In this document: in pieces, positions 14,759-20,718 of the stretch
How positions within the stretch are numbered: position 1 is the stretch's first letter
How the letters are laid out: the number at the start of each line of letters is the position of its first letter
Assembly: GCA_965662195.1 (NCBI GenBank)
Contig: CBFIHA010000066.1
Coordinates: 1 to 20,718, forward strand
Source: UBA1268 sp965662195
GTDB taxonomy: Bacteria; Planctomycetota; Planctomycetia; Pirellulales; UBA1268
Reading direction: 5' to 3'
Length of the DNA: 20,718 nucleotides
The notes under the pieces: generated by a model
The model's database searches: none
The model's input: only the letters and a program-made list of their open reading frames with translations
What the model was told of the DNA's origin: nothing
Made by a program: the position numbers and the translations under genes

Positions 14759-15517
14759 ATGATTTTTCCTTCGCCGAGGTTGCTTTCGCGTTCATGCAGT
14801 CTTGCGCACTGTTGGGGCTGGCGAGGGTCGGTGCTCATGATCGTTCTCTTGTGCCAAGCGATGGGCCCTTTGAACGCCGCCGCCGAACCCTTCGACGGCA
14901 CGCCAACCGGCACAATCGATGGCCACCCGGCCCTGGTTCGTTCCCCCCGGCATGCCACGACATCAGCAGGCCGGCCAGGCGATGCGCTGAACGTCGCCTT
15001 CATCGGCACGGAGGAAGAACTGCATCGCGTCCTTGCCACAGCCGGATGGTTTGCTGCCGATCCGATCACGATGCAAACCTCGCTCCGGATCGCGGCCGAT
15101 GTGGTACTCCACAAGCCTTATGCCCATGCTCCGGTCAGTACGCTCTATCTCTGGGGCCGCAAGCAAGACGCAGCCTTCGAGCAGCCGGTCGGCAGCAGCC
15201 CGAAACAACGCCATCATGTCCGCTTCTGGCGGTCCCCCGAGGTGGATGCCAACGCCCAGCCACTCTGGCTGGGCGCAGCCACTTTCGACGAGCGGGTCGA
15301 ACTCAGTCGCACGACAGGAGGCATCACGCACAGGATCAGCCCCGATATCGACAAAGAGCGGAATAAATTGGTGGCCGATGTCATTCAGGCGGGATTACTC
15401 GATGGCTACTACTGGGTGGACCAGTTTCACCAGCTGCCAAAGGGCCGCAACGGCGGGGGCGACCCCTACTTCACCGACCGCCGCCTTGCCGTTGGTGTGA
15501 TCGCTCTTCAACGGTAG
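14759..15517 (+). CDS. LssY C-terminal-domain protein
   Basis: This 252-aa protein has a hydrophobic N-terminal segment (about 24-42, VLMIVLLCQAMGPLNAAA) that looks like a signal peptide. An LssY_C (PF14067-type) domain covers about 75-248. Recognisable blocks are GDALNVAFIGTEEEL, then SLRIAADVVL, VSTLYLWGRKQD, RHHVRFWR, PLWLGAATFD, and finally GRNGGGDPYFTDRR. The domain was named from the Legionella lss locus; its biochemical role is unknown. ATG 14759 has GAGGTG at 14747-14752. A GTG at 14750 with AGAGGA upstream is an alternative adding three residues. It stands alone between two mobile-DNA scars, so it is probably a single transcription unit whose upstream DNA was reshaped by the repeat element. 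Confidence 0.86.
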   Translation: MIFPSPRLLSRSCSLAHCWGWRGSVLMIVLLCQAMGPLNAAAEPFDGTPTGTIDGHPALVRSPRHATTSAGRPGDALNVAFIGTEEELHRVLATAGWFAADPITMQTSLRIAADVVLHKPYAHAPVSTLYLWGRKQDAAFEQPVGSSPKQRHHVRFWRSPEVDANAQPLWLGAATFDERVELSRTTGGITHRISPDIDKERNKLVADVIQAGLLDGYYWVDQFHQLPKGRNGGGDPYFTDRRLAVGVIALQR

Positions 15518-15523
15518 GCACGT

Positions 15524-15868
15524 TTACTGCTGATGTGCACCCATTAGACAGACCCAGGCTGCAGAACAGATGCCGTCGGCGTCACTATCAGCCGGCTGGA
15601 AGACGCCATTGGTGATGCAGGCGTGCAGATGCACGGAGCGGTTCAGCGTTGAGCCGTCGCGGTTCTGGAGGCGAACCGCATCAAGTCGTGGGCAGCTCGG
15701 CCCGAGTACGTTCCTGACGAGAGCATGTTTCTGGCGATCCATCCGCTCATGACCTGCCTGAACGGAGGGGAGTGGGGGCTGGTCGTCAGCCTCAGGCCGA
15801 GAAAGAAGGCGGCCTGCCGCGGTTGCGGCCGGTTTCCGCGGTGCCAGGGCCGGGAGTCCGGAATCCAC
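15524..15868 (-). pseudogene. IS91-family (HUH, Y2-type) transposase fragment
   Basis: A minus-strand frame contains STLNRSVHLHACITNGVFQP. This corresponds to the strongly conserved IS91/ISCR transposase block in which the H-hydrophobic-H motif (here HLH, near 15622-15634) binds the metal for single-strand cleavage. It is preceded by RLDAVRLQNRD, in place of the usual AV-F-HRFGS-type segment, and by DRQKHALVRNVLG, matching the helix before it. The Cys-rich zinc-binding N-terminus is unrecognisable in this frame. The frame stops about 25 residues after the HUH motif, well before the catalytic tyrosines. It is a short non-functional remnant. I could not identify IS ends. Confidence 0.62.
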
Positions 15869-16041
15869 CGCGAGCGCGGTCGAGCAGGCCCTGGCAGCAC
15901 ATGTACCTCATCAGCCAAAAGCAACGCTCTCACATCAACACGGACCTCCATCTGCCGGAGAGGGTACGCCGCCGGTCGATCTCCACATTGATGGTCGATC
16001 GCAGAACTTCCGCTCCTTGATGAGAGAGGGCCGGCCTCGGT

Positions 16042-16141
16042 CCACTCTCACCGACAGCCAACTCTGGCTGACAGTGGGAAAAGCCCTCCATGTTTTTTCC
16101 ACCCGGGCAACACCCGAAAACGTCGAGGGTTTTCGGGGTTG
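16042..16141. repeat. pair of strong hairpins in the debris zone
   Basis: Hairpin one has CAGCC-AACTCT-GGCTG (16055-16070), flanked by CCACT (16042-16046) and AGTGG (16073-16077). Hairpin two has CAAC (16108-16111), one bulged A, and CCCGAAAAC (16113-16121), paired across a 7-nt loop with GTTTTCGGG (16129-16137) and GTTG (16138-16141), giving 13 bp. Neither is followed by a usable T-tract on either strand. They may be the structured end of a lost mobile element, since HUH and RAYT elements use such ends; this is inference. Confidence 0.5.
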
Positions 16142-16336
16142 TCATTCGCCGTGCCCTGCGGCGGCAGATTTCTTCCACGGACTGCGAGAGGCCAGATGGC
16201 TTTTTTTGCCGGACGGGCATCGGGGGCTTGCAATCTTTATAAATCTGTCATCATCTCACGCCAGAGCGTCGCACTCGGCGGCAAACCGGGATTCCGGGAC
16301 CACATTTCCTTGCATCTTCGTCGACGCGGAGATGTC

Positions 16337-16516
16337 ATGGCGTTCTGCATCATGCTGCTCGTCGACACATTTGTCGGCCCGAGCGTCATCGAGGGGGTTG
16401 GTGTCTTCGCAGCCGAGCCGATCAAGGCCGGGCAAGTCATCTATCATTTCGACCCCTGTTTCGATCGACTTATCTCTCGAGCCGAATTGGACACCTACCC
16501 GGCGTCGATTCGCTGA
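16337..16516 (+). pseudogene. truncated SET-domain gene (N-terminal 59 codons)
   Basis: From residue 6 on, the short frame reads like the start of bacterial SET-domain lysine-methyltransferase-like proteins. MLLVDTFVGPS leads into the SET-I strand IEGVGVFAAEPIKAGQVIYHF, then FDRLISRAELD. The catalytic C-terminal part, with the NHS/Asn-His pseudoknot motif and conserved Tyr that binds S-adenosylmethionine and lysine, is absent. The frame stops at TGA (16514-16516) exactly where the repeat end beginning at 16516 starts, so the truncation is probably the element boundary. ATG 16337 has GGAG 5 nt upstream; ATG 16352 gives the more usual N-terminus. It is non-functional as a methyltransferase. Confidence 0.6.
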
Positions 16517-16577
16517 AACTTTTTTCCAAAAGTGAAATGTCAAGGCCTGAACCCGATTCCACCTGACCCCAATTCCA
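16516..16577. repeat. solo REP/RAYT-like repeat end with a 16-bp tandem duplication
   Basis: The segment from 16516 aligns over about 48 bp with the right end of the 14349-14720 element (from about 14682): an AAA/T-run, AAAAGT, a TCAAG-CCTGA core, then CGATT. It is followed by a near-perfect tandem duplication, CCTGAACCCGATTCCA (16546-16561) and CCTGACCCCAATTCCA (16562-16577), with 2 mismatches in 16. The second copy runs into the A of the metallophosphoesterase ATG. I find no matching left end in the window. Confidence 0.6.
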
Positions 16578-17470
16578 TGTATTTCCAGCCGTACCCGTTC
16601 CAGCCGCGCCGCAGCTTTCTGCGGGACGGCGTGCTGGTTCTTGCTGCCGCCTCAACCGCTCACCGAAGCCTGGGAGCGGCCGCCGCTGAGCAGGTGGTGC
16701 GGTTTGGCCTGATCACCGACCTTCACTATGCCGACAAGCCCGCCGCCGGTAGCCGCCACTATCGTGAGACCCTCACCAAACTTGCTGAGGCAAAGGATCA
16801 CTTTGGCGACACGTCACTCGACTTTCTGGTCGAACTGGGTGATCTGATCGATCGGTCCGATACGGTTGCAACCGAACTGGGCTTCCTGCGGCGGGTCAAC
16901 CATGAGGTTGCCGCAATCTGCGACGAGCGGCACTATGTGCTGGGCAACCACTGCGTCGATACGCTGCGGAAAGAAGAGTTTCTTGACGGTGTGGGCCAAG
17001 AAAAATCCTTTTATGCCTTCCACCGGTCCGGCGTCCATTTCCTTGTGCTCGATGCCTGCTTTCGACATGACGGCGTACCCTACGGCCGCAAGAACTTCGT
17101 GTGGACCGATACGAACATTCCGCCCGATGAACTGGAGTGGCTGGCGGCTGAACTCACCGATGGTGATGAACCGGTCATCGTCTTTGCTCACCAGCGGCTC
17201 GATGTCAGCGACCATCACGGGGTGCGAAACAATGCCGCCGTGCGGCAGTTGCTCGAGCGTTCCGGTCGGGTGCTGGCGGTGTTCCAGGGGCACAGCCACA
17301 AGAATGACCACCAGGAAATTGGCGGCATCCATTACTGCACCCATGTGGCGATGGTGGAAGGAAGCGGGTCGGATAATAATGCCTATTCGACCGTCGCCAT
17401 GCGTGGTGACGGCACCCTTGAGCTGCACGGCTTCCGTCAGCAACAGTCCTACCGCTGGCCCGAAAATTGA
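16577..17470 (+). CDS. Tat-exported calcineurin-like metallophosphoesterase
   Basis: This 297-aa protein has a twin-arginine signal, PRRSFLRDG (10-18), plus an Ala-rich hydrophobic stretch. The binuclear-metal motifs of metallophosphoesterases follow in order: DLH at 48-50, GD at 88-89, GNH at 123-125, His205 in FAHQR, and GHSH at 238-241. All metal ligands look intact, so hydrolysis of a phosphomonoester or phosphodiester outside the cytoplasm is expected; the substrate is unknown. ATG 16577 is preferred over ATG 16532, because the extra 15 codons are read from the repeat. No classical Shine-Dalgarno precedes ATG 16577; the leader is the tandem duplication. The alkaline phosphatase gene starts 3 nt after its stop, suggesting joint phosphate scavenging. 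Confidence 0.9.
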   Translation: MYFQPYPFQPRRSFLRDGVLVLAAASTAHRSLGAAAAEQVVRFGLITDLHYADKPAAGSRHYRETLTKLAEAKDHFGDTSLDFLVELGDLIDRSDTVATELGFLRRVNHEVAAICDERHYVLGNHCVDTLRKEEFLDGVGQEKSFYAFHRSGVHFLVLDACFRHDGVPYGRKNFVWTDTNIPPDELEWLAAELTDGDEPVIVFAHQRLDVSDHHGVRNNAAVRQLLERSGRVLAVFQGHSHKNDHQEIGGIHYCTHVAMVEGSGSDNNAYSTVAMRGDGTLELHGFRQQQSYRWPEN

Positions 17471-17473
17471 TTC

Positions 17474-19150
17474 ATGTACCGCTATCGCTTCCTGTTCTGC
17501 CTGACGAGCTGCCTGCTTGCTGACGCCCTCACCCGGGCTGCCGATGACCCGATCCGCCAGCTTCAGATTGAGGCCGAGGTCTCCGGCCGGGCCGACTGGG
17601 GCCACTGGGGTGACCAGCCGGGCAAATACGTGACCTGGTCCAATCACTCCAACCGGCTGATTCCGGTCTACTCCTTCGGCATCGGCCTGGACAGCCTGCG
17701 GGGAGCCAACAGCCCCTACCGAGATGCGGCCCAACTAGAAGCCCTTTACGGGCAGCTGCCGACGGACACCCTCAACCCCAAGGCCGATTACTTCGACCAG
17801 ACCGCCATCCACCACTTGCAGCTGCAGGCCGCCGTAGCCGGCGCCAAACGAATCATGCTGGTGGTCTTCGACGGCCTCGACTGGCATACCACCCGCACCG
17901 CGGCGATTGCCGCCACCGGCCGGGTACCTTACGACGAAGGCCGGGGTGATGTCTTTGCCTTTCAGCGGTACCGGGGAGCCCCGACCGACTTCGGCTGGTG
18001 CGTCACCAGCCCGGCCAATAAGGGCACCACATTCAACGTCGATGCCCAGGTGGTGACCTCGCCGGGCGGAGAGACTCCGGGCGGCTATGCCGTCCGCCGC
18101 GGTGGCAGCACCCCGTGGGATCGGCTTGCCGACAGCCGCTACCTGATCGGCAAGGACCGCGACTGCCCCCATGCGGTCGTCGACTCAGCCGCCTCAGCCA
18201 CGGCCCTGTGCAGCGGCAAAAAAACCTTCAACAAGGCGATCAACGTCGATCCGGCCGGCCAGCCGCTCACACCGCTGGGCATCGCGCTGCAGCAGCGGGG
18301 CTTTGCCGTCGGCGTCGTCACCAGTGTGCCGATCTCCCATGCCACTCCGGCCTGTGCCTATGCCGTGAACGTCAGCCGCGACGACTATCAGGATCTCTCC
18401 CGCGATCTGTTGGGCCAGCCGTCGGTCTCGCGACGCAGCGATCCTGCCCCCGGGCTCGACCTGCTGATTGGCACCGGCCATGGCGTCCGGGCCGGCCGGG
18501 ATGACCAGCAGGGCCGCAACTTTGAGCCGGGCAACAAATATCTGGCCGACTCAACGCTGCAGGCCATCGATGCCGCCAGCGGCGGCCACTATCAGGTGGT
18601 CACTCGGACACCGGGCCGTCGCGGCGCCGAGGTATTGGCCGAAGCTGCCGCCGCCGCCATTGAGCACGGCCGGCCCTTGTTCGGCTTCTTCGGCGCCGCC
18701 GATGGCCACCTGCCTTTCCAGACCGCCTGTGGCGACTTCAACCCAGTTGGGGGCCGCATTGAGGCCGGCATTGCTGATGACCTTCGCAAGAAATACGCCC
18801 CGCTCACGCCTTATACGGAGGCTGACCTTACTGAAAATCCGACGCTGGCCGAGATGACCACCACCGCGCTTGATGTGCTAAATAGTGGCGATCGCCCCTG
18901 CTGGCTGCTGATCGAAGCAGGTGATGTTGACTGGGCCTCTCACGCGAACAACATCGACACCGCCATCGGCGCAGTCAACAGTGGGGATGCGGCGGTTGCT
19001 GCCCTGTTTGCCTGGATCGAAGCCCACGGCGGCTGGGACGACACCGTCGTGATCGTCACCGCCGACCACGGCCACATGTTCACGCTGGACGACCCCCAGG
19101 CCTTTGCAGCGGCAGCCGCAGGACGCCCAGCTGCCCAGCCGGCCCCATGA
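17474..19150 (+). CDS. exported alkaline phosphatase (PF00245-type)
   Basis: This 558-aa protein has a signal peptide at about 1-23 (FLFCLTSCLLADALTRAA). Metal and nucleophile motifs of alkaline phosphatase are present: VFDG with Asp133, VVDSAASATA (235-244) with the nucleophilic Ser/Thr region, SHATPAC (288-294), EAGDVDWASH (481-490) and TADHGH (529-534). It should hydrolyse phosphomonoesters in the periplasm or at the surface using two zinc ions and probably magnesium. Sequence between the signal and Asp133 is longer than in the E. coli enzyme. The ATG is 3 nt past the metallophosphoesterase stop. Its own stop overlaps the RecQ start as ATGA. Phosphate regulation is plausible but no Pho-box-like repeat was identified. 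Confidence 0.93.
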   Translation: MYRYRFLFCLTSCLLADALTRAADDPIRQLQIEAEVSGRADWGHWGDQPGKYVTWSNHSNRLIPVYSFGIGLDSLRGANSPYRDAAQLEALYGQLPTDTLNPKADYFDQTAIHHLQLQAAVAGAKRIMLVVFDGLDWHTTRTAAIAATGRVPYDEGRGDVFAFQRYRGAPTDFGWCVTSPANKGTTFNVDAQVVTSPGGETPGGYAVRRGGSTPWDRLADSRYLIGKDRDCPHAVVDSAASATALCSGKKTFNKAINVDPAGQPLTPLGIALQQRGFAVGVVTSVPISHATPACAYAVNVSRDDYQDLSRDLLGQPSVSRRSDPAPGLDLLIGTGHGVRAGRDDQQGRNFEPGNKYLADSTLQAIDAASGGHYQVVTRTPGRRGAEVLAEAAAAAIEHGRPLFGFFGAADGHLPFQTACGDFNPVGGRIEAGIADDLRKKYAPLTPYTEADLTENPTLAEMTTTALDVLNSGDRPCWLLIEAGDVDWASHANNIDTAIGAVNSGDAAVAALFAWIEAHGGWDDTVVIVTADHGHMFTLDDPQAFAAAAAGRPAAQPAP

Positions 19151-20613
19151 CGGCTCCCTCTCCACCCGCGGCAATTCTCCGCGACGTTTTTGGCCACGCC
19201 AGCTTTCAGGGTAACCAGCAGCAGATCATCGACCGTACCCTGGCCGGCAGGCACAGCCTGGTGCTGATGCCGACCGGTGGCGGCAAGAGCCTCTGCTACC
19301 AGCTGCCGGCCCTGCTGCTCGACGGCCTGACCGTGGTGCTCAGCCCGTTGATTGCCCTGATGAAGGATCAGGTTGATACCCTCACCCGCCGCGGTATTGA
19401 TACGACCTTCATCAACTCATCACTCTCCAAAGAGCAGCGGCAGACCCGCTATGCAGCAATTGCCAAGGGCCAGTACCGGCTGCTTTACATCACGCCCGAG
19501 CGGTTTCGGAAGGCCGACTTCCGGGCAGTGATCACCCAGCGGCAGGTGTCGCTGCTGGCCATCGACGAGGCCCACTGCGTCAGCCAGTGGGGCCATGACT
19601 TCCGGCCCGACTACACGCGGGTCGGGGAGATCCGCCAGCTGCTCGGCAGTCCACCAACCCTGGCCCTGACCGCCACCGCCACCCGCACGGTGCAGCAGGA
19701 CATCATCCGGCAGCTGGGCCTCACACCGCCTGAAATGCCGCTGTTCCACGAGGGCATTGACCGGCCAAATCTGACCCTTGCCGTCGAAGAGGTCTGGAGC
19801 GAGGAGGACAAGCTGCGGCAGCTGGTAAAGCTGCTTGCTCCGCATTTGTCGGCTGACACCCGGCCGACCGGCAGTCACATTGTCTACTTCAGCCTGATCA
19901 AAACCCTGGAACGCTTCAGCAGCCTGCTGGAGGCCGAGGGGCTCGCGCACGGCGTCTACCACGGCGGGCTGAACCCCCGTGAACGCAAACAGATGCAAGA
20001 GGCATTTTTAAAGGGCAGGCAGCCGCTGGTCCTGGCCACCAATGCCTTTGGCATGGGCATCGACAAGGCTGACATCCGCACCGTCACCCATGCCGAGGTG
20101 CCAGGTTCGCTGGAGAGCTATTACCAGGAGATCGGCCGGGCGGGCCGCGACGGCCGTCCTTCCCGCTGCACGCTGCTCTATGACCAGCACGATCTGCCAA
20201 TGCTGATGGAGTTCATCCGCTGGGCCAACCCCGATGCCGACTTCTACCGCCGGGTGCACCATGCCCTCGAGCACGACCTGGAGCGAATCAACGCCTTTGG
20301 CAGCGACTGGCTCAACGAGCAGCTGCTCGGCCGGCAGGCCCGGCACGACCATCGGCTGGAGAGTGCCCTGCTGATGCTCGAGCGTCACGGCACGATCACC
20401 CGCGGCCGGCCCACGGCGGGCGGTCGGCAGCAGCTGCAGCTCCTGGGCGAGCTGCCTGCGTCACTCGCCGACGCTGAAGCCCTGGCGGCCAAGCTCCGCC
20501 GGGACCAGCAGAAGCTGCTCGCCATGGTCGAGTACGCCCGCTGCGACGGCGACCGCAAGCAGTTTCTGGCCGACTATTTTTTAGGGAGGCAATCAGAAGA
20601 ATCGACCGAGTGA
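19147..20613 (+). CDS. RecQ-family ATP-dependent DNA helicase, short form lacking zinc-site cysteines
   Basis: This 488-aa superfamily 2 helicase unwinds DNA 3' to 5' in recombination and repair, in the cytoplasm. Motifs seen are a RecQ motif 0 (FQGNQQQII, 20-28), Walker A MPTGGGKS (41-48), DEAH (140-143) with the aromatic-rich loop CVSQWGHDFRP, TATAT (175-179), and motif VI QEIGRAGRDG (327-336). Beyond about 380 is a winged-helix-like stretch (LESALLMLERHGTITRG). Only after that comes MVEYARCDGDRKQFLADYF, which resembles the first part of the RecQ zinc domain. The later CxxC cysteines and an HRDC domain are missing. ATG 19147 overlaps the phosphatase stop and lacks its own RBS, so translation is probably coupled. 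I give no symbol because this is not the canonical RecQ layout. Confidence 0.9.
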   Translation: MTAPSPPAAILRDVFGHASFQGNQQQIIDRTLAGRHSLVLMPTGGGKSLCYQLPALLLDGLTVVLSPLIALMKDQVDTLTRRGIDTTFINSSLSKEQRQTRYAAIAKGQYRLLYITPERFRKADFRAVITQRQVSLLAIDEAHCVSQWGHDFRPDYTRVGEIRQLLGSPPTLALTATATRTVQQDIIRQLGLTPPEMPLFHEGIDRPNLTLAVEEVWSEEDKLRQLVKLLAPHLSADTRPTGSHIVYFSLIKTLERFSSLLEAEGLAHGVYHGGLNPRERKQMQEAFLKGRQPLVLATNAFGMGIDKADIRTVTHAEVPGSLESYYQEIGRAGRDGRPSRCTLLYDQHDLPMLMEFIRWANPDADFYRRVHHALEHDLERINAFGSDWLNEQLLGRQARHDHRLESALLMLERHGTITRGRPTAGGRQQLQLLGELPASLADAEALAAKLRRDQQKLLAMVEYARCDGDRKQFLADYFLGRQSEESTE

Positions 20614-20621
20614 AGTCCAGG

Positions 20622-20627
20622 TATAAT
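20622..20627 (+). promoter_or_regulatory. perfect -10 box before the partial right-edge ORF
   Basis: TATAAT at 20622-20627 lies 9 nt after the RecQ stop and 9 nt before an ATG at 20637. A start of transcription about 7 nt downstream would leave almost no leader, so the message may be leaderless. No good -35 was found at 16-18 bp; TCGACC is only 14 bp away. Confidence 0.35.
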
Positions 20628-20636
20628 GCGGGTGTA

Positions 20637-20718
20637 ATGGCACGTCACGATTTTTCAACACCGCCAGCGGATGCTGCACAGGCTGAAATGGAACAGTTGC
20701 AGCTGAAAATTGCTCGTG
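20637..20718 (+). CDS. partial ORF of unknown function, cut by the window edge
   Basis: From ATG 20637 the frame is open for 27 codons to the end of the window. The visible residues begin MARHDFSTPPADAAQ and continue with EMEQLQLKIAR, a Glu/Gln/Leu-rich helical stretch. No signal peptide is seen and no family is recognised. No Shine-Dalgarno is present in the 9 nt between the -10 box and the ATG. It follows RecQ by 23 nt on the same strand. It is likely the start of a real gene, but too little is visible to be sure. Confidence 0.45.
   Translation, partial: MARHDFSTPPADAAQAEMEQLQLKIAR

Larger units (their letters stand above)
15518..16336. other. mobile-DNA debris zone between LssY_C and the SET remnant
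   Basis: This 819-bp stretch contains a decayed IS91-family transposase piece on the minus strand (15524-15868) and two hairpins (16042-16077 and 16108-16141). It also has a T7 run at 16201-16207 and an AT-rich TATAAA at 16238-16243, about 95 nt before the SET start. Remaining open frames look random. The AT-rich box could be the old SET promoter, but I see no matching -35. Confidence 0.45.

Noticed and set aside
16191..16207. GCCAGATGGC followed by T7 as an intrinsic terminator
   Set aside because: The stem is only 3 bp, too short to act as a terminator.
1..20718. CRISPR array, tRNA, rRNA or a defence island
   Set aside because: No regularly spaced repeats, no tRNA-like cloverleaf and no defence-family genes were seen; RecQ alone is not evidence of a defence system.

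Overview
The window reads as planctomycete chromosome, most likely Pirellulales (family content only; no rRNA or marker gene is present). It is GC-rich. It carries the hallmark planctomycete families: DUF1549/DUF1553 and DUF1587/1592/1588/1585 'planctomycete cytochromes', DUF1501 and DUF1552 Tat-exported proteins, a Rhodopirellula/Verrucomicrobium-type ECF sigma factor, and a DUF1559 pilin-like protein with a small lipoprotein.

Layout. (1) 74-4845, minus strand: a two-gene operon of a large c-type-cytochrome-like PSCyt1/DUF1549/DUF1553 protein and a DUF1501 protein. A -10-like box inside a 7-bp dyad lies upstream. (2) 4846-5503: a relic zone with the C-terminal scrap of a lipoprotein-like gene on the minus strand and an ORF remnant on the plus strand. 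(3) 5504-12439, plus strand: a tight five-gene unit of ECF sigma factor, single-pass membrane anti-sigma-like protein with an external beta-rich domain, DUF1592-type cytochrome, DUF1552 protein and exported leucine-rich-repeat protein. A weak terminator follows. (4) 12609-14131: DUF1559 pseudopilin-like gene overlapping a carboxypeptidase-regulatory-like lipoprotein gene, then a GC-rich hairpin. (5) 14132-16576: an accessory, mobile-DNA-scarred zone. It has a ~370-bp element with 15-bp inverted ends, an LssY_C-domain gene, a decayed IS91-family transposase piece, strong hairpins, a truncated SET-domain gene and a second solo copy of the same repeat end. (6) 16577-20613, plus strand: Tat-exported metallophosphoesterase, exported alkaline phosphatase and a RecQ-family helicase, separated by 3 nt or overlapping by 4 nt. 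A partial ORF behind a TATAAT box runs off the right edge.

How the genes fit together. The two cytochrome modules (74-4845 and 5504-12439) have parallel logic, each pairing a haem-binding multidomain exported protein with a Tat-exported partner. Only the second has its own sigma/anti-sigma pair, which suggests envelope-signal control. The biochemical role of both is unproven; degradation of complex polysaccharide or other organic matter has been proposed for such families. The most unusual parts are the sigma-linked cytochrome/LRR operon, the pair of related repeat ends lying directly upstream of two genes, and the RecQ that lacks its zinc-site cysteines.
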